Numbered from the stretch's first letter, positions 53,092 through 62,885 are shown. The stretch: 64,000 nt of DNA from Symbiodinium natans (GCA_905221605.1 CAJNDS010001569.1:124001-188000); one strand, 5' to 3'. Notes: generated from the letters alone by a model not told the origin. Program-made: numbers and translations.

Positions 53092-53468
53092 GTGAGGCCT
53101 TTTTGGGCTTTGGGGTTTCTTAGGGCCTCGGGAGTTTCAGCTTTACGAAACCCCACACCCCAAACACCCCTAAAGCCCAGAAGAAGTCGAGATTAGGCTT
53201 TGGGGGCTTTCGCTTTGGCTCTGAGGATGCAGCCTGAGGGGATGCAGCCTGAGGGCTTAGGCTTTCGAGCTTGTGTGGTTTTTTCTCGTTCCTGGGGTCG
53301 AATCCTTTCTCCTATATACTTGAAGTGGACTTAGGATGTGCCTTATAAGTCCTAGACCCCCAAACCCTGTTCAAAAACAACTACGGGTGTAGGCTGCCAA
53401 GCTCTCAGTTACGGCGTGAAGCTATTCGGCCATTAGGGTTTTAGGCTTTCGTGTCCTGTAGAGTTCAG

Positions 53469-53588
53469 TTCAGAAGAGCGGAAGCCCTCAACCCTACAAG
53501 CAGCAACCTCAAATATCCTAACGCCGCACGCCCTGAGCCCCCAGAAACCACAAAATCCTCCATCCTGATGCCCCGAAATGCTAGATAA
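53469..53588 (+). CDS. Terminal exon, 39 codons
   Basis: After TAGAGTTCAG| it reads NLKYPNAARPEPPETTKSSI and LMPRNAR, then TAA 53586-53588. The antisense is open too. Confidence 0.48.
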   Translation, partial: FRRAEALNPTSSNLKYPNAARPEPPETTKSSILMPRNAR

Positions 53589-53742
53589 TCCAAACCCCAA
53601 AACCCGCAACCCCAAACAAACCCTCCAAACCCCGCAAACCCGTCAGACCACCCGAACACACACAAAACACCCCAAACTCTTCAACCCCTAAATCCTCAAC
53701 TCTAAACTCTAAACCCTATAGTCATCCTTGACTAGATAGAAT

Positions 53743-54011
53743 TTGGGTTTCGGGCGGGCGGGGCGGGGGGGTGGGGTTGTTGTTTTTCGGGGTTTTTGGC
53801 GTTTTCCCACGTTTTTCGGGGAACCCATGCATAGAGTCTCTGAACCCATACATAGAGTATTTGAGGAACCCATACATAGAATCTTTGAACCCATACATAG
53901 CATGTTCGCGGGATCATGTTTAAGACAGCTTTTGGAAGCCCGTTTGGGGGCCTCCTGCTGGCTCCTGAGTCACAAAGATTCTCCAGAGCCTCTGTTCAGG
54001 CATCCATAGAT
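53743..54011 (+). CDS. Possible exon encoding EPIHR repeats
   Basis: The frame has four near-copies of EPIHRVF (53824-53905), then LRQLLEARLGASCWLLSHKD and TAG. The DNA repeat unit is about 20-24 bases (GAACCCATACATAGA). The part before 53800 is G-rich and doubtful. A fifth GGAACCCATGGATAGAAT word lies at 54186. Confidence 0.42.
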
Positions 54012-54109
54012 GAATTGTAACTACATGGTTTAGGGTTTAGGGCTTAGGGTTCAGGGTTTAGGGTTGTTTCCGGAACCCCACGCCTGTCCTGCCAGCCCAT
54101 TTCTCGCAG

Positions 54110-54211
54110 CAGTCAGCTCCTGCCAACCCACTTCATAGCTTTTGTTGCGCCCTCCCCCGAAGAGAGGACCGCAAAACTCCTGCGGGGAACCCATGGATAG
54201 AATATAGTTGA
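54110..54211 (+). CDS. Terminal exon, 33 codons
   Basis: After CCATTTCTCGCAG| it reads PLHSFCCALPRREDRKTPAG and NPWIEYS to TGA 54209-54211. Confidence 0.5.
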   Translation, partial: QSAPANPLHSFCCALPRREDRKTPAGNPWIEYS

Positions 54212-54450
54212 CCCCGACCCCTCGGGCGCCTTTTCGCCCCTAGGCAATTATTCTATCTGTCGTTTTGGGGTGTCTCATATTCTATCGATCGTTTTGGAAA
54301 GGATGTTTTTTTCGGGATTTCAAATATTCCATCTACTTGAGGATGCCCAAAATCCAACCCTTAAACCCCCAACCCTAAACCCCTAAACCCTAAAACCCTA
54401 AACCCTACCTGAAAAAAGCCAGCAGAACCCTAAACCCAAAAGCAACGCCA

Positions 54451-54520
54451 AGGTGGAATGCCCTCCGGACTTCGCCACCACCTTGCCCATCCTCGTGGAC
54501 AAGGCCACAATTCTGTTTAA
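54451..54520 (+). CDS. Exon-like island
   Basis: Reads VECPPDFATTLPILVDKATI with G/C-rich third positions, entering from a CCCAAAAG or GCCAAG edge. The right side enters CCCTAAA repeats. Confidence 0.5.
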
Positions 54521-55313
54521 ACCCTAAACCTGTTTAAACCCTAAACCCTAAACCCTAAACCCTAAACCCTAAACCCTAAGCCCTAAGCCCTAAACCCGAA
54601 GCCCTAAGCCCTAAACCCGAAGCCCTAAGCCCTAAGCCCGAAGCCCGAAGCCCTAAGCCCTAAGCCCTAAGCCCTAAGCCCTAAGCCCTAAGCCCTAAGC
54701 CCTAAGCCCTAAGCCCTAAGCCCTAAGCCCTAAGCCCTAACCTAAGCCCTAAGCCCTGAGCCCTAATTACCCTAGCTGAGGGTTTGGACTTGGGCAGCTT
54801 AGGGTTTCGGACATTTTGAGTGTGGCTTTCAGTTTGCGGGGTTACCCTGTAGGCTGATGGGTACTTCACAGCAGGTGTCTAGGTAGGGGAAGCACTTATA
54901 GCCCTAATCAGGGCACCTCAACGACGTAATGCTACACGTGAACCTTCGAGTACCCTGCGCCTAGCATGAAGCACGGGAGTGCAACTTGCATGGGTTGGTG
55001 CGTCGGTTGCTTTTGACAAACGTAGCCCCCAAAGCTCCCCAAGCCCTGAGCAGGGTACTCATTTCATACTTACAAGCAAATCCTTACTTCCTTATAGAAC
55101 CCTAAGCCCTAAACCCTAAACCCTAAACCCTAAACCCTAAACCCTGAACCCTAAACCTTAAACCCTAAACCCGAAACCCTTGCGAGTGCATGGATGGTTG
55201 ACGGTTGAACGGTACCCCCGAAAGCCTTTTAATCTTTGCGCCACATTTATCCCGAAGCCCTAATCCCGAAACCCTAAACCCCCCCACCCTACCCAAGCGA
55301 GGTCTGCGAAAAC

Positions 55314-55505
55314 ATGCCGAGCTTCAGCTCAAAGGCAGAGCCTGCCGAGAGTAGGGTTTGGGGTTTAGGGTTTCGGGCTTTGGGACCGTCAGGCTTCGCG
55401 GCTGGAGTAATGTTTAGAGGGTCTACGATGGTTTTTGGCACGGTTTTGGGAGTCCAAAGTCTTGCCGCCTTTCGGTATAAGAGTCTGATCCGAGGACTCA
55501 TGTAA
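55314..55505 (+). CDS. Complete 63-codon frame carrying a 42-base telomere-type insert
   Basis: ATG 55314 to TAA 55503. First part MPSFSSKAEPAES; last part FAAGVMFRGSTMVFGTVLGV and a basic end RYKSLIRGLM, one likely membrane segment. Bases 55351-55392 (GTAGGG...GTCAG, 42 bases) are telomere-like with GT and AG ends. Removal as an intron keeps the frame, and retention also keeps it. Confidence 0.6.
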   Translation: MPSFSSKAEPAESRVWGLGFRALGPSGFAAGVMFRGSTMVFGTVLGVQSLAAFRYKSLIRGLM

Positions 55506-55532
55506 AGAGATCCTGAACCCTAAACCTACTAC

Positions 55533-55533
55533 C

Positions 55534-55569
<36 letters not shown>

Positions 55570-55570
55570 T
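55533..55570 (+). repeat. TCG microsatellite
   Basis: About 12 copies of TCG just after the stop codon at 55503. Confidence 0.95.
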
Positions 55571-56005
55571 TTAGTTTTGGATCTGGCCATGGCCTGTAGC
55601 ATGATTGCTTAGGTTCTGAGCAGGTAACCTTCGAAATCTCCTTAGAACCCGAAGATTAACCTTTCTTCCTCAGCAAATGAGGCGAACCCCACACCGCACC
55701 TTTGGGGTTTTGGGGGGTTTTAGGGGTTCAGCTAGGGTTGATGCTTCCTTAATTTGCCAGTGAATCCTGGGGTGCTTGTACGGAGGGTTTGGGGGTCTTG
55801 GTTTTTGGGGTACTCAACAACAGTTTGGAGAGCCGGTTTACATCACCCTAATGAACCTCAAGCCCTGAATCCCTAAAAATCAGGCCCATAACCCACAACC
55901 GACCCAAAACCCATGACCCCCTAAACCCAAATGGCCCAAATAAGCCCCCCCAAGTTCCCAGTGCTGCCAGGACCTCAGCTTAATTCTCTGGTCGGCCTCC
56001 CGCAG

Positions 56006-56065
56006 GAAAGCCTAGCAGGGAAGACAAGCTCACCATGGAAGGGGCTTGAAGTCCTTAGCCCTTGA
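56006..56065 (+). CDS. Terminal exon-like island
   Basis: After GGCCTCCCGCAG| it reads ESLAGKTSSPWKGLEVLSP to TGA. Confidence 0.45.
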   Translation, partial: ESLAGKTSSPWKGLEVLSP

Positions 56066-56385
56066 CGCCCTTGTTGGGGTTTAGGGTTTAGGGTTTCGGG
56101 TTTAGGGTTTCGGGTTTTAGGGTTTTGGGTTTTCGCCAGCCGGTCTGGTTCTCCCAGAGAATCCTTCCCCCCCCCCAAGCCCTGAACACCAAAACCCTAA
56201 ACCCTAAACCCCAAACCCCAAACCCCAAACCCCAAACCCCAAACCCGAAACCCCAAACCCTAGCCTTCTCGCCTTGAAGCCCTGAAGCCCCGGGTTTAGG
56301 GTTCCGGGTTTGGGATGGGTTTTAAGGTTTCCGGGCTTCAGGGTTAAACCTGCACTCGAAACTCTAAGCCTTAAAAACCCTCAAG

Positions 56386-56483
56386 CTTGGCATGTTCCCC
56401 CTGAACACTCATAGTCCTTAATGGGGATGATAATGGGGGGTATAATCCGATTCAGGATTGTACGTACGAGGGGGAACATGCCA
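56386..56483 (+). mobile_element. MITE-like family A
   Basis: CTTGGCATGTTCCCCCTGAA at the left and GAGGGGGAACATGCCAG at the right. Confidence 0.85.
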
Positions 56484-56662
56484 GCCTCAAGCCCTGGACA
56501 CCAGCCCCTAAACCCTTAACCTAAACCCCTAAACCCCAAACACCCCTAAACCCCTAAGCCCCTAAACCCCTAAACCCCTAAACCCCGAAACCCCTAAACC
56601 CCTAAACCCCGAAACCCCTAAAGCCCTAAAGCGCTAAACCCCTAACCCCCTAAACCTTTGAG

Positions 56663-57045
56663 CATCGTGGCCATTGGGGACTTCGGGCTGGGGTAACTCC
56701 AGGACCCGAGGCTTCGATTTTTTTATTTGAGGGGTGTCGGGTTGAGGGTTTAGGGTTTAGGGTTTAGGGGGTTTTCTCTCATGTGTGTGAAACTCCTTTT
56801 TATAAAGACTGTAGGGCTTGGGAGTTTGTTGGAAAGATTCTTCACCCCGAAGATCATTATGTGAGGTTCGGGAGTCTGTTTCGGATTGAGGAGAGTGGTT
56901 GGGTTTGCAGGGGGAGGGGGAGCTGGTCTTCTGCATGGGTTCAGGGTTCAGGGTTCCTAAACCCTAAACCCAACCTTAGGTCACACGTATCTTGCAGACC
57001 GATGTGCAGCCCTTGCAGCAAAGGAGGCTCGGCACGGCTCCTTAG
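56663..57045 (+). CDS. Three exon-like islands
   Basis: 56663-56692 reads IVAIGDFGLG (a DFG kinase-like motif, too short to prove) to GG|GTAACT. 56783-56946 starts ATG and reads WEFVGKILHPEDHYVRFGSL. 56980-57045 after CAACCTTAG| reads LQTDVQPLQQRRLGTAP and TAG. Linkage is not established. Confidence 0.45.
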
Positions 57046-57226
57046 GGTTTAGGGTTTAGGGTTTAGGGTTGGTGTGGGGGTGCAGTATGACGTATGGGGT
57101 GCGGGATTTCAGTCTGAATTGCGGTCCTCTGTTTGGGTACCCTAAATACTGTAGGAGGCTCCGTACTATCATAGGAACCATAAACGCAACTGCAATGTCG
57201 AGAAACCCTCAACATCTCGAGGGTTC

Positions 57227-57380
57227 ATGACGTTCAATCCAAGAGTTCTGGCTCGGGACGGTACATTGGGCAATGCTCATGAGCCCCGTACTTGCTCAAC
57301 TTTTTTGGAGGTTGACTCAGGTTACAACCGACCTTTCCACACGCGCCCCAAACCCCACAGCCTCAACATCAAGAATCTTG
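57227..57380 (+). CDS. Exon-like island, about 50 codons
   Basis: Reads RVLARDGTLGNAHEPRTCST and VDSGYNRPFHTRPKPHSLNI, then CAAGCCT repeats. A 9-codon piece at 57110-57136 (TTTCAG|SELRSSVW|GTACCC) lies upstream. Confidence 0.48.
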
Positions 57381-57534
57381 CGCAACCCTCAAGCCTCAAG
57401 CCTCAAGCCTCAAGCCTCAGTCCTCAACCCTCAACTTAAAAGCCTCAACCCTACAACCCGAAACCCTCAACCCTCAACCCGAAGACCCTCACTCCCTCAA
57501 CCCTAAGACCCTCACTCCCTCAACCCTAAGTACC

Positions 57535-57620
57535 TTGCTTCGCGCGACTGGGGCCGCCAGGTGATGAGGCGTGACCTCACCAGCTTCTCTGCACAGGCGA
57601 ATTCTAGAGGGTCCCGGCTT
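57535..57620 (+). CDS. Exon-like island with possible 36-base intron
   Basis: LASRDWGRQ, then either an in-frame intron 57561-57596 (GTGATG...TCTGCACAG) or read-through VMRRDLTSFSAQ, then ANSRGSRLR. The 36-base unit resembles the 34-base intron at 40246. Confidence 0.45.
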
Positions 57621-57777
57621 CGGGGTTTAGGGGGGTAATGGGTTTACGAGACCGGAGCTAACCCTAAACCCTAAGCCCTAAACTCGAAACCCTATACCCT
57701 AAAGGGTCTGACAAGGCAGCCACTCTTGGGTTTAGGGTTTAGGGTTCAAGGTTCAGGGCATAAGATTTAGCGCCCAG

Positions 57778-58067
57778 GACCTCTGCATGACTGCGCAGTG
57801 CTTGGCCAAGCTTGGCGGCAAAGGGAAGGCCTGTACCAAGGGCCTTTTCGCTGTGGGGAGGGTTGAGGCGGCCCTAAACTTTAAACCCCCGTGAAGCCCA
57901 AAACACAAACCCTGAACCCTAGCACCTACACCCTACCCCCCAGCAGAGGGTTTCGGTTCGGCTTAGGGTGTTGGGGGGTAGGACTTCAGGGTGTTGAGTT
58001 TCAGGCCGTGTTTTTGGAGCGCTCTCTAAACAAGCGTCCCATGCTTCATGTGCTCTATAAACCCTGA
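57778..58067 (+). CDS. Two-exon chain with stop
   Basis: Exon 57778-57861 after GCGCCCAG| reads CMTAQCLAKLGGKGKACTKG and LFAVG to GAGG|GTTGAGG, phase 0. Exon 58005-58067 after GAGTTTCAG| reads AVFLERSLNKRPMLHVLYKP to TGA. Confidence 0.6.
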
Positions 58068-58147
58068 ACCCGAACATTCCGAAGGTTTCGCCTAAAAGGC
58101 ACCACGGTTCTCAGAACAAATGCCTATGGTGTGTAGGCCTTCGATAA

Positions 58148-58303
58148 GGGGGAGGGACTCCAGAGACCTTTTTGAACCCCGTATGCCCACTAGTTACGCA
58201 ACAAAAAGCCAACAACCCTAGCTCGCCCAGTGCCTTTACATTCCCTTCATTGGGGCCTATCCTAGAAACCCGTGAGGAGCCAAATATAAAGCCCAAACAC
58301 TGA
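58148..58303. CDS. Island open on both strands
   Basis: The plus frame (QQKANNPSSPSAFTFPSLGP, stop TGA 58301) and the minus frame (IGPNEGNVKALGELGLLAFC) are both open. Plus has an acceptor-like TTCGATAAG|. Strand unresolved. Confidence 0.4.
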
Positions 58304-58474
58304 ACTCCAAACTCCCAACCCTGAAACCTCAAACCCTAAACCCTAAACCCTAAGCCCTAAGCCCTAAGCCCTAAGCCCTAAGCCCTAAGCCCTAAGCCCT
58401 AAGCCCTAAGCCCTAAGCCATAAGCCCTAAGCCCTAAGCCCTAAACCCCAAATTTTAGAGCTGCAGATCCTAAG

Positions 58475-58585
58475 CCGCAGCCCAGCAGCTTGGCTGTCTA
58501 GCCTTCTCGGCTTCAGTCTTCCAACATAACTCAGCCTTCGTGCATATCCTTCCTCTGCCTGCCAAAGCCGGGAGGCCTAGACAAG
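58475..58585 (+). CDS. Exon-like island
   Basis: After GCAGATCCTAAG| it reads GCLAFSASVFQHNSAFVHIL and PLPAKAGRPR. The right edge is GACAAG|GATCCC, a possible GA donor. Confidence 0.52.
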
Positions 58586-58747
58586 GATCCCTAAAAAACC
58601 CTAAACCCTAAACCTTAACCCTAAACCAAAAACCCTAAACCCGAAACCCTAAACCCTAAACCCTGAACCCTAAACCGGGTTCTCCACAAGGGACCAGGAT
58701 TTAGAGTCCTCTTACGGGTGCTCCAAGGGAGAGTCTACTATTTGCTT

Positions 58748-58857
58748 TAAGAACTCCCCAAAAATAAACAAAAATCATCCCTATATTACCCTTATGAAGG
58801 AAGAACATTTCTATTTTTTTAGTAGGAGTGGGGGGTTGGCCAAACTCGGTGTCCCCT
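58748..58857 (+). mobile_element. MITE-like family D
   Basis: Left TTGCTTTAAGAACTCCCCAA; right AGGAGTGGGGGGTTGGCCAA, decayed. Centre ATCCCTATATTACCCTTATG as in the 47418 copy. It interrupts an exon-like frame (58694-58747, GFRVLLRVLQGRVYYL). Confidence 0.7.
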
Positions 58858-58874
58858 GACCCTCCAAGCGCCAG

Positions 58875-59088
58875 TATGTAGAGGGTCCAGCCTCGCCTGA
58901 GGTTTAGGGTTTAGGGTTTAGGGTTTAGGGTTTAGGGTTTAGGGTTTAGGGTGTAGGGTTTAGGGTTTAGGGTTTAGGGTTTAGGGTTCAAACCCTCAAT
59001 CCTAGAAGCCCCAAACCCACCCAAACCCTAGGCTTCGCAGCCCCAATAGGCCCCAGGGCTGCTCAGCCCCAATCGGCCACAAGCAGGG
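58875..59088 (+). CDS. Two short exons
   Basis: 58875-58901 (YVEGPASPE) lies between AAGCGCCAG| and CCTGAG|GTTTAGGG. 59032-59088 (RSPNRPQGCSAPIGHKQ) lies between AACCCTAG| and AGGG|GTTAGG. The first leaves in phase 0 and the second enters in phase 2, so another exon must lie between or they belong to different genes. Confidence 0.42.
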
Positions 59089-59218
59089 GTTAGGTTTAGG
59101 GTTTAGGGTTTAGGGTTTCGGGTTTCAGGTTTAGGGTTTAGGGTTTCGGGTTTCAGGTTTAGGGTTTTGGGCCGCTTCCAGGCACAAGTAGAAGCCCCTA
59201 AATTTCAGAGTGTTCGGG

Positions 59219-59320
59219 TTGGGATGCCCCCACTAACACTAACAATCCTTCATCGGGGTTCTCGTACCCCTCTACGATAATCCCTGTGAAGGACTGTCAG
59301 CATACGGGGGAACATCTCAA
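59219..59320 (+). mobile_element. MITE-like family A
   Basis: TTGGGATGCCCCCACTAACA at the left; TACGGGGGAACATCTCAA at the right, more diverged. Confidence 0.75.
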
Positions 59321-59518
59321 GTTGAGGGTGGAAAGTTAGTGGCTTTGGGGGCCTAGATGCAAGGTGTCGCGTTTCGGCCCTCGGCCTTAGCCCTAAACCC
59401 TAAGCCCCAAGCCCTAAGCCCCAAGCCCCAAACCCTAAACCCTAAACCCTAAACCCTGAACCCTAAATCTTAAACCCTAAGCCCTACACCCTAAACCCTA
59501 AACCCCGAAACTACCGAG

Positions 59519-59621
59519 GACCATTCTCGTGGCTGATTTCGTTTGTCCGGACCACTATGGCGACGGGATCTCTGCCCGGGCCGTAGGCTTTCCTTGCCCG
59601 ACCTTCGAAGCCCTTGCCTGA
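59519..59621 (+). CDS. Terminal exon, 33 codons
   Basis: After AACTACCGAG| it reads TILVADFVCPDHYGDGISAR and AVGFPCPTFEALA, then TGA 59619-59621. Confidence 0.56.
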
Positions 59622-59690
59622 AACCCTAAAAGTCCCTGAAAGTCACCTAAACTCCTTAAAAGCCTCCCTAAACTCTAAACCTAAGCCCAG

Positions 59691-60000
59691 ATTTTCAGAG
59701 CTTGAGGCTTGGGCTTCAGGGCAATCGTTTCAGGTCCTGGGGCTCAGGTTTCGGGCTCTTCGGGATTGGGAGTCTTCAGATGTGGCATTCGGAGGCTTCA
59801 AGGTTTAGAGTCTTAGCATAGACAGGGTGTTAGGGTTCAAACCTCAACCCTGAACTTTCGAACCCTAAGCCCTAAACCCTAACCGTACACAACATCACCT
59901 GTTCCCAAGAAGAGCCGGAGGCAGGATCACTTTTTTGGTTGGGGCTTTCCCTTTCTAAGGGACTTTTACTCCCGTGGTCCATCCCTTCAAAGACAACCCT
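59691..60000 (+). CDS. Exon-like islands
   Basis: 59691-59733 (FSELEAWASGQSFQ) lies between AAGCCCAG| and TTTCAG|GTCCTG. 59909-60000 after TTCCCAAG| reads KSRRQDHFFGWGFPFLRDFY and SRGPSLQRQPSP. Linkage unknown. Confidence 0.45.
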
Positions 60001-60202
60001 CCCCCCCCCACTCACCCACGCCCCCATCCACCCCCTTGGTTTAGGCAAGGTTTCGGGCTTAGGGTTGTGGTCTCAGCGTCGAGCTGCCCCTGAACCCTAA
60101 ACCCTCAACCCTCAACCCCCAACCCTAAAACCCTAAACCCTAAAACCCTAATCCCTAAACTCTCAACCCTAAAACCTAAACCCAAATACTGGCAGCTCCC
60201 AG

Positions 60203-60317
60203 GCCTTTGCTCGTTGTTCTCGCTCTGGCTGCGAGCACGCATGCGCACAGTTTCCTGGACTCGAATGAAGTCACTGAGAATGAGGCGCCTGCGGGGGGAG
60301 TATACTTTGGGGATTGA
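60203..60317 (+). CDS. Terminal exon with signal-peptide-like start
   Basis: After GCAGCTCCCAG| it reads PLLVVLALAASTHAHSFLDS and VTENEAPAGGVYFGD, then TGA 60315-60317. The hydrophobic run and AxA-like end resemble a secretory signal, but an earlier exon must supply Met. The antisense is also open from an ATG (minus, 60338), with lower preference. Confidence 0.52.
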
Positions 60318-60654
60318 GGGGTTCCCCAAAAGCCCCATCTGCGACCCTAAACCCTAAACCCTAAACCCTAAACCCTGAACCCTGAACCCTGAACCCTGAA
60401 CCCTAAACCCTAAACCCTAAACCCTAAACCCTAAACCCTAAACCCTAAACCCTAAACCCTAAACCCTAAACCCTAAACCCTAAACCCTAAACCCTAAACC
60501 CTAAACCCTAAACCCTAACCCTAAACCCTAAACCCTAGACCCCAAGCCCAACTCATTGAACTCACCAAACCCTAGGGATAGAGGTTCATCTCGCATCATC
60601 AGACACCCTGGGCGTGTCTCATTGCCTGCCGTAACCAATAAAAAGCGCATGTTT

Positions 60655-60701
60655 ATACATATATAGATGTTTGTATGTGTAGGTATATATATATATAATT
60701 G

Positions 60702-60733
<32 letters not shown>

Positions 60734-60860
60734 TGTATGTATGTATGTATGTATGTATGTATGTATGTATGTATGTATGTATGTATGTATGTATGTGTGA
60801 ATAGTTATGCGTGTAATTATGTATACAGTTCTGTATGTGCATGTGCATGTGCATGTGTAT
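60655..60860 (+). repeat. TATG tetranucleotide microsatellite
   Basis: About 22 perfect TATG units (60706-60795) with TA and TGCATG runs either side. Open frames here read YVCM or TYIH repeats and are not genes. Confidence 0.97.
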
Positions 60861-60950
60861 CGGCCGGGAAAGCATGCAAGCTTCAGAAACTTTGAGATCA
60901 CATCCCTTAGTCGATTCTCATTCTGTTCTTTTGTGGCGATGCTTTTTCAG

Positions 60951-61009
60951 ATCACATGATCCTCCCTCCTGCTCGGTGGGCCCCAAAGCCTCTTGAACAG
61001 AAGTGCTGA
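60951..61009 (+). CDS. Terminal exon with strong acceptor
   Basis: GGCGATGCTTTTTCAG| precedes HMILPPARWAPKPLEQKC and TGA 61007-61009. Confidence 0.45.
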
Positions 61010-61302
61010 CAGCCTCTACGGCCCCAAAGCCACCAAACCCTAAGTCCCATAAGCTGCAAAACCCTCAACCCTCAGCCTTCAACCCTATGGGCCCTAAACC
61101 CTAAACCCTAAACGGTAAACCCGAAGCCCTAAACCCTAAACCCTAAACCCTAAACCCTAAACCCTAAACCCTAAACCCTAAACTCTAAACCCTAAACCCT
61201 AAACCCTAAACCCTAAACCCTAAACCCTAAACCCTAAACCCTAAACCCTAAACCCTAAACCCTGAACCCGAAACCCGAAACCCGAAACCCTCGCCCGCAA
61301 AG

Positions 61303-61411
61303 CACCCTAAACGTCGCCCGCCAGGTCCAGCAGAGCTTGCTGGACACGGCAGGCACGGGCAATGGGGCCCTGAGGCGCTCGGAACTTCACCAGGCGAAGG
61401 GAGGGCTTAGG
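61303..61411 (+). CDS. Exon ending at a telomere donor
   Basis: After CCCGCAAAG| it reads VARQVQQSLLDTAGTGNGAL and RRSELHQAKGGL to AGG|GTTTAGGG, phase 0. Third positions are G/C-rich. Confidence 0.62.
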
Positions 61412-61864
61412 GTTTAGGGTTTAGGGTTTAGGGTTTCGGGTTTGGGGTTTCGGGTTTAGGGTTTACAGGGGTTTCAAGGGGGTTTCTTCGGGGTTTAGCG
61501 GGCTTATCAGGGGTTTTAGGGGTTGGAGATTTGGGGGTTTAGGGGTTTAGAGTGTTCAGGGTTGCAGGTTTGGGGTTTTAGGTTGAGCGGGTGTGCAGGT
61601 TGGGGTGGGAGACATGAGGCTCTGCGCTCGGGGAAGTATATTTCCGGGGGCCTACCATGAGCCCTGCTGCAACCTCCAGGGCCCCCTCTGCTGCTAAAGA
61701 CCGGACAGCTCAAGAAGACTGATATCCAGCCTCAAGGAGGGCAGGAGGGCGAACATCCACAACCCCGAAACCTCTGAGGGTTTTAGCTTTTAGGGTTTTA
61801 GGGTTTTAGGGTTTAGGGTTTTAAGGTGTTAGGGTGTTAGGGTGTTAGGGTTTTAGGGTTTTAG

Positions 61865-62107
61865 GGTCTAAACCGCATTCGGTCCACCAAGCACCAGGCA
61901 CTTCTGCCGACCTACACCGCTCTGCCGAAGAACTCGCTGGGGGCCCGGCTGGACTTCGAACTTGTAAGTAGAGGGAAGGGGATTGGGGGGGGGGGGGAGC
62001 GCTTCTGAGAACCCAAATTATGACAAGAAGTAGGTCAACTATGCCTTTTCTCTCTTGTTGGTGGGCTACTCGCAGCCCATGATCAGAATAGTGTGGGTCC
62101 ACGGAGG
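61865..62107 (+). CDS. Two exons with consensus donor
   Basis: Exon 61865-61963 starts after a TTTTAG| of the flanking TTTTAGGG repeat. It reads IRSTKHQALLPTYTALPKNS and LGARLDFEL to CTT|GTAAGT. Exon 62076-62107 after GCTACTCGCAG| reads PMIRIVWVHG in phase, then GAGG|GTGACA or a stop. Confidence 0.62.
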
Positions 62108-62297
62108 GTGACAGCGGAGAATTTCGACATGCTGAGTCGTGGTTCGCGTATCCTCAACCCAAATCCTAAACCCTACAGCCTAAACCCCAAACCCTAAACC
62201 CTAAACCTAAACCCTGAACCCGAAGCTCTAAACCAAACCCACCGTAAACCCTAAACCCGGAGCCTTCACTCCAAGCCCCAAGCCAGAAACCCTTGTT

Positions 62298-62391
62298 AGG
62301 GCTTCGCTTTTTGCCGTAAGTGTGGCGTTGGATCCGAGGCAAGGCTTGATCGACCACCAGGCTCCTGCTGAACTCTGGGACGTGGAATTTA
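62298..62391 (+). CDS. Exon-like island
   Basis: After CCTTGTTAG| it reads LDPRQGLIDHQAPAELWDVE and FK to AAGG|GTTTCA, then abruptly AT-rich sequence. Confidence 0.55.
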
Positions 62392-62760
62392 AGGGTTTCA
62401 ATATATTTTATTATCATATCCATTTTACTATTTCACATTATAGTATATTCTTGTCTATGAATAGTAATATTCATATTATATCATATTATATATATTATGT
62501 TGTATTGTATCTTTTATAGTGTACTATAGTATATTATGTTATTCTAGGACCAGGAGTAGGCCCTTATTCCCCCTTTTTTTAGGGGTTTAAGTTCCCGTAT
62601 CAATCCCTTTAAACCAGAAAGGGTACCCTTTTTTCCTTGGCTACTCCTGGGTATAGTATTTTATCTTATATGAGATTTCATTGTAATATGATATACTGTC
62701 ATATTATATTATTATCTTAGATTACATTATGCTTTGTTATATTCTTGGTGCTCTTGCTAT
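62392..62760 (+). repeat. AT-rich tract interrupted by a family C element
   Basis: TATTATATT-type sequence on both sides of a MITE-like element at 62546-62650 (AGGAGTAGGCCCTTATTCCC ... AAAGGGTACCCTTTTTTCCT). Confidence 0.75.
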
Positions 62761-62885
62761 TTCTAGAAGGTGCAGGGATTTGGGGTATATGGGAGATCTT
62801 CAATTCTCGATCTTTTTTTTTGGGGGGGGGGCGGGGGGGGGGGGGGGTAGGGGGGGGTGGGGGAGTTCCACGGCCCTATATTTAG

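Noticed and set aside
56663-56692. Protein kinase assignment from the DFGLG motif
   Set aside because: Only ten residues; no HRD or glycine-loop exon was found nearby on the same strand.
60528-60901. Frames encoding THTYIH or YVCM repeats
   Set aside because: Pure translation of the TATG microsatellite.
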